A stretch of 24,273 bases of DNA from an uncultured Acidobacteriota bacterium. Its GTDB lineage: Bacteria > Acidobacteriota > Terriglobia > Terriglobales > CAINCZ01. The DNA is taken from assembly GCA_903847195.1 (NCBI GenBank), contig CAINCZ010000002.1, forward strand, positions 1 through 24,273, read 5' to 3'. This document shows, one piece after another, positions 21,827-24,273 of this stretch; within the stretch, counting starts at the first letter, position 1, and each line of letters begins with the position of its first letter. Under the pieces are notes generated by a model. It had not been told where the DNA came from, did no database searches, and saw nothing but the letters and a program-made list of their open reading frames with translations. The translations under genes and the position numbers were made by a program.

Positions 21827-21977
21827 CTCGCGCGGCGGTGCCGGAATGGGGCCAAACTCCGCCTTTCGTTGGATGTAGAGGGCGTACCGGAGATGCACAA
21901 TCCTGCGCCGGCCAGGCGCAAAGGGTCGGTCGGAAACGGAAGTAATCGGGCAATTCGCGGCAATCCGTGGGTGTGCA

Positions 21978-24033
<2,056 letters not shown>

Positions 24034-24044
24034 GCTGGCTGCCG

Positions 24045-24236
24045 GAAAAAGTGCACTTCCGCAGCGCCTGCGGTGTGGCCTGCTACCCGACGACTGCGCT
24101 GCTCGTGACTTCCAGCGACATGGTAGGCGGCTGCGCATTGACTCACCACATTTGCTACTGAGCGATGGGTCGTTGCCTCATGAAAATGTTACCCGTCCGA
24201 CAAAGGACGGGCGACTGAATGGGGAGGCGATTGAGC
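24045..24236 (+). other. Leader region upstream of the partial last gene
   Basis: 192 bp without an identifiable gene. It contains a CCGCAG/CTGCGG hairpin at 24059-24073, a TTGACT at 24138-24143 without a matching -10 at normal spacing, a hairpin CCCGTCC/GGACGGG at 24192-24211 with loop GACAAA, and the ribosome binding site GGGGAGG at 24221-24227. Confidence 0.4.
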
Positions 24237-24273
24237 ATGGCAAGCGTACGAGAACTGGTTCAAGTGGTCGCGC
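24237..24273 (+). CDS. Partial gene cut by the window end (12 codons)
   Basis: An ATG at 24237 is preceded at 9 nt by GGGGAGG, so a real start is likely. The visible residues are MASVRELVQVVA, continuing beyond the window. The opening resembles M.(S/T)IR.LV..L at the start of roadblock/LC7-domain proteins of acidobacteria and relatives, but twelve residues cannot decide this. It is separated from vanZ by about 200 bp with hairpins. Confidence 0.5.
   Translation, partial: MASVRELVQVVA

Noticed and set aside
24192..24211. Leader hairpin as a riboswitch (mini-ykkC or similar)
   Set aside because: The loop GACAAA lacks the ACGR motif and there is no second hairpin of the required type; no known aptamer pattern fits.

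Overview
The window looks like a high-GC bacterial chromosome segment, most probably from an acidobacterium (Terriglobia-like). This is inference from three things: the rimP-nusA-infB / ylxP-rbfA-nrnA gene set, a DUF6677-like membrane protein beside an M24 peptidase, and GC-rich dispersed repeats of the kind I associate with that phylum. No rRNA, tRNA, CRISPR array, insertion sequence, phage gene or recognisable defence locus is visible. Nearly all coding capacity is housekeeping or metabolism.

Layout. 1-3.2 kb (+): a BASS-type sodium/solute carrier followed by a gamma-resorcylate-decarboxylase-like amidohydrolase with all its metal ligands, a 79-aa helical protein and a small secreted or lipid-anchored protein. 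3.3-6.0 kb (-): a likely operon of yggS (PLP homeostasis), a DUF167/YggU protein (4-nt overlap) and an SSF sodium/solute symporter. 6.2-8.2 kb (-): an OPT-family oligopeptide transporter, divergent from 8.4-10.2 kb (+), which holds an M24 aminopeptidase, a DUF6677-like membrane protein and a 60-aa membrane protein. Peptide uptake and peptide cleavage thus sit back to back. 10.2-13.0 kb (-): an ArnT-like GT39 glycosyltransferase, then a double-GNAT acetyltransferase. 13.4 kb (+): a 64-aa helical protein with a strong ribosome binding site.

13.7-21.7 kb (-) is the transcription/translation factor cluster, in transcription order rimP, nusA, infB, a 52-aa CopZ/BFD-like Cys protein, an 88-aa zinc-ribbon protein, ylxP (DUF503), rbfA and nrnA (DHH phosphoesterase). 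A 330-bp divergent region carries a good promoter on each side. The rimP side also has a terminator-like hairpin in the leader, a candidate attenuator. On the + strand follow guaB and a vanZ-like gene overlapping its end. The window closes with the first 12 codons of another gene behind a strong ribosome binding site.

The most noteworthy non-coding signal is a family of six palindromes with constant outer arms (CCCAC / GTGGGGCACC), an A-rich loop (roughly CCAAMA..CGG) and middle stems that differ in sequence but stay paired. Five of the six lie just past stop codons of minus-strand genes in the same orientation, and three are followed by T-rich tracts, so they probably act as transcription terminators. 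I found no convincing new multi-gene system.
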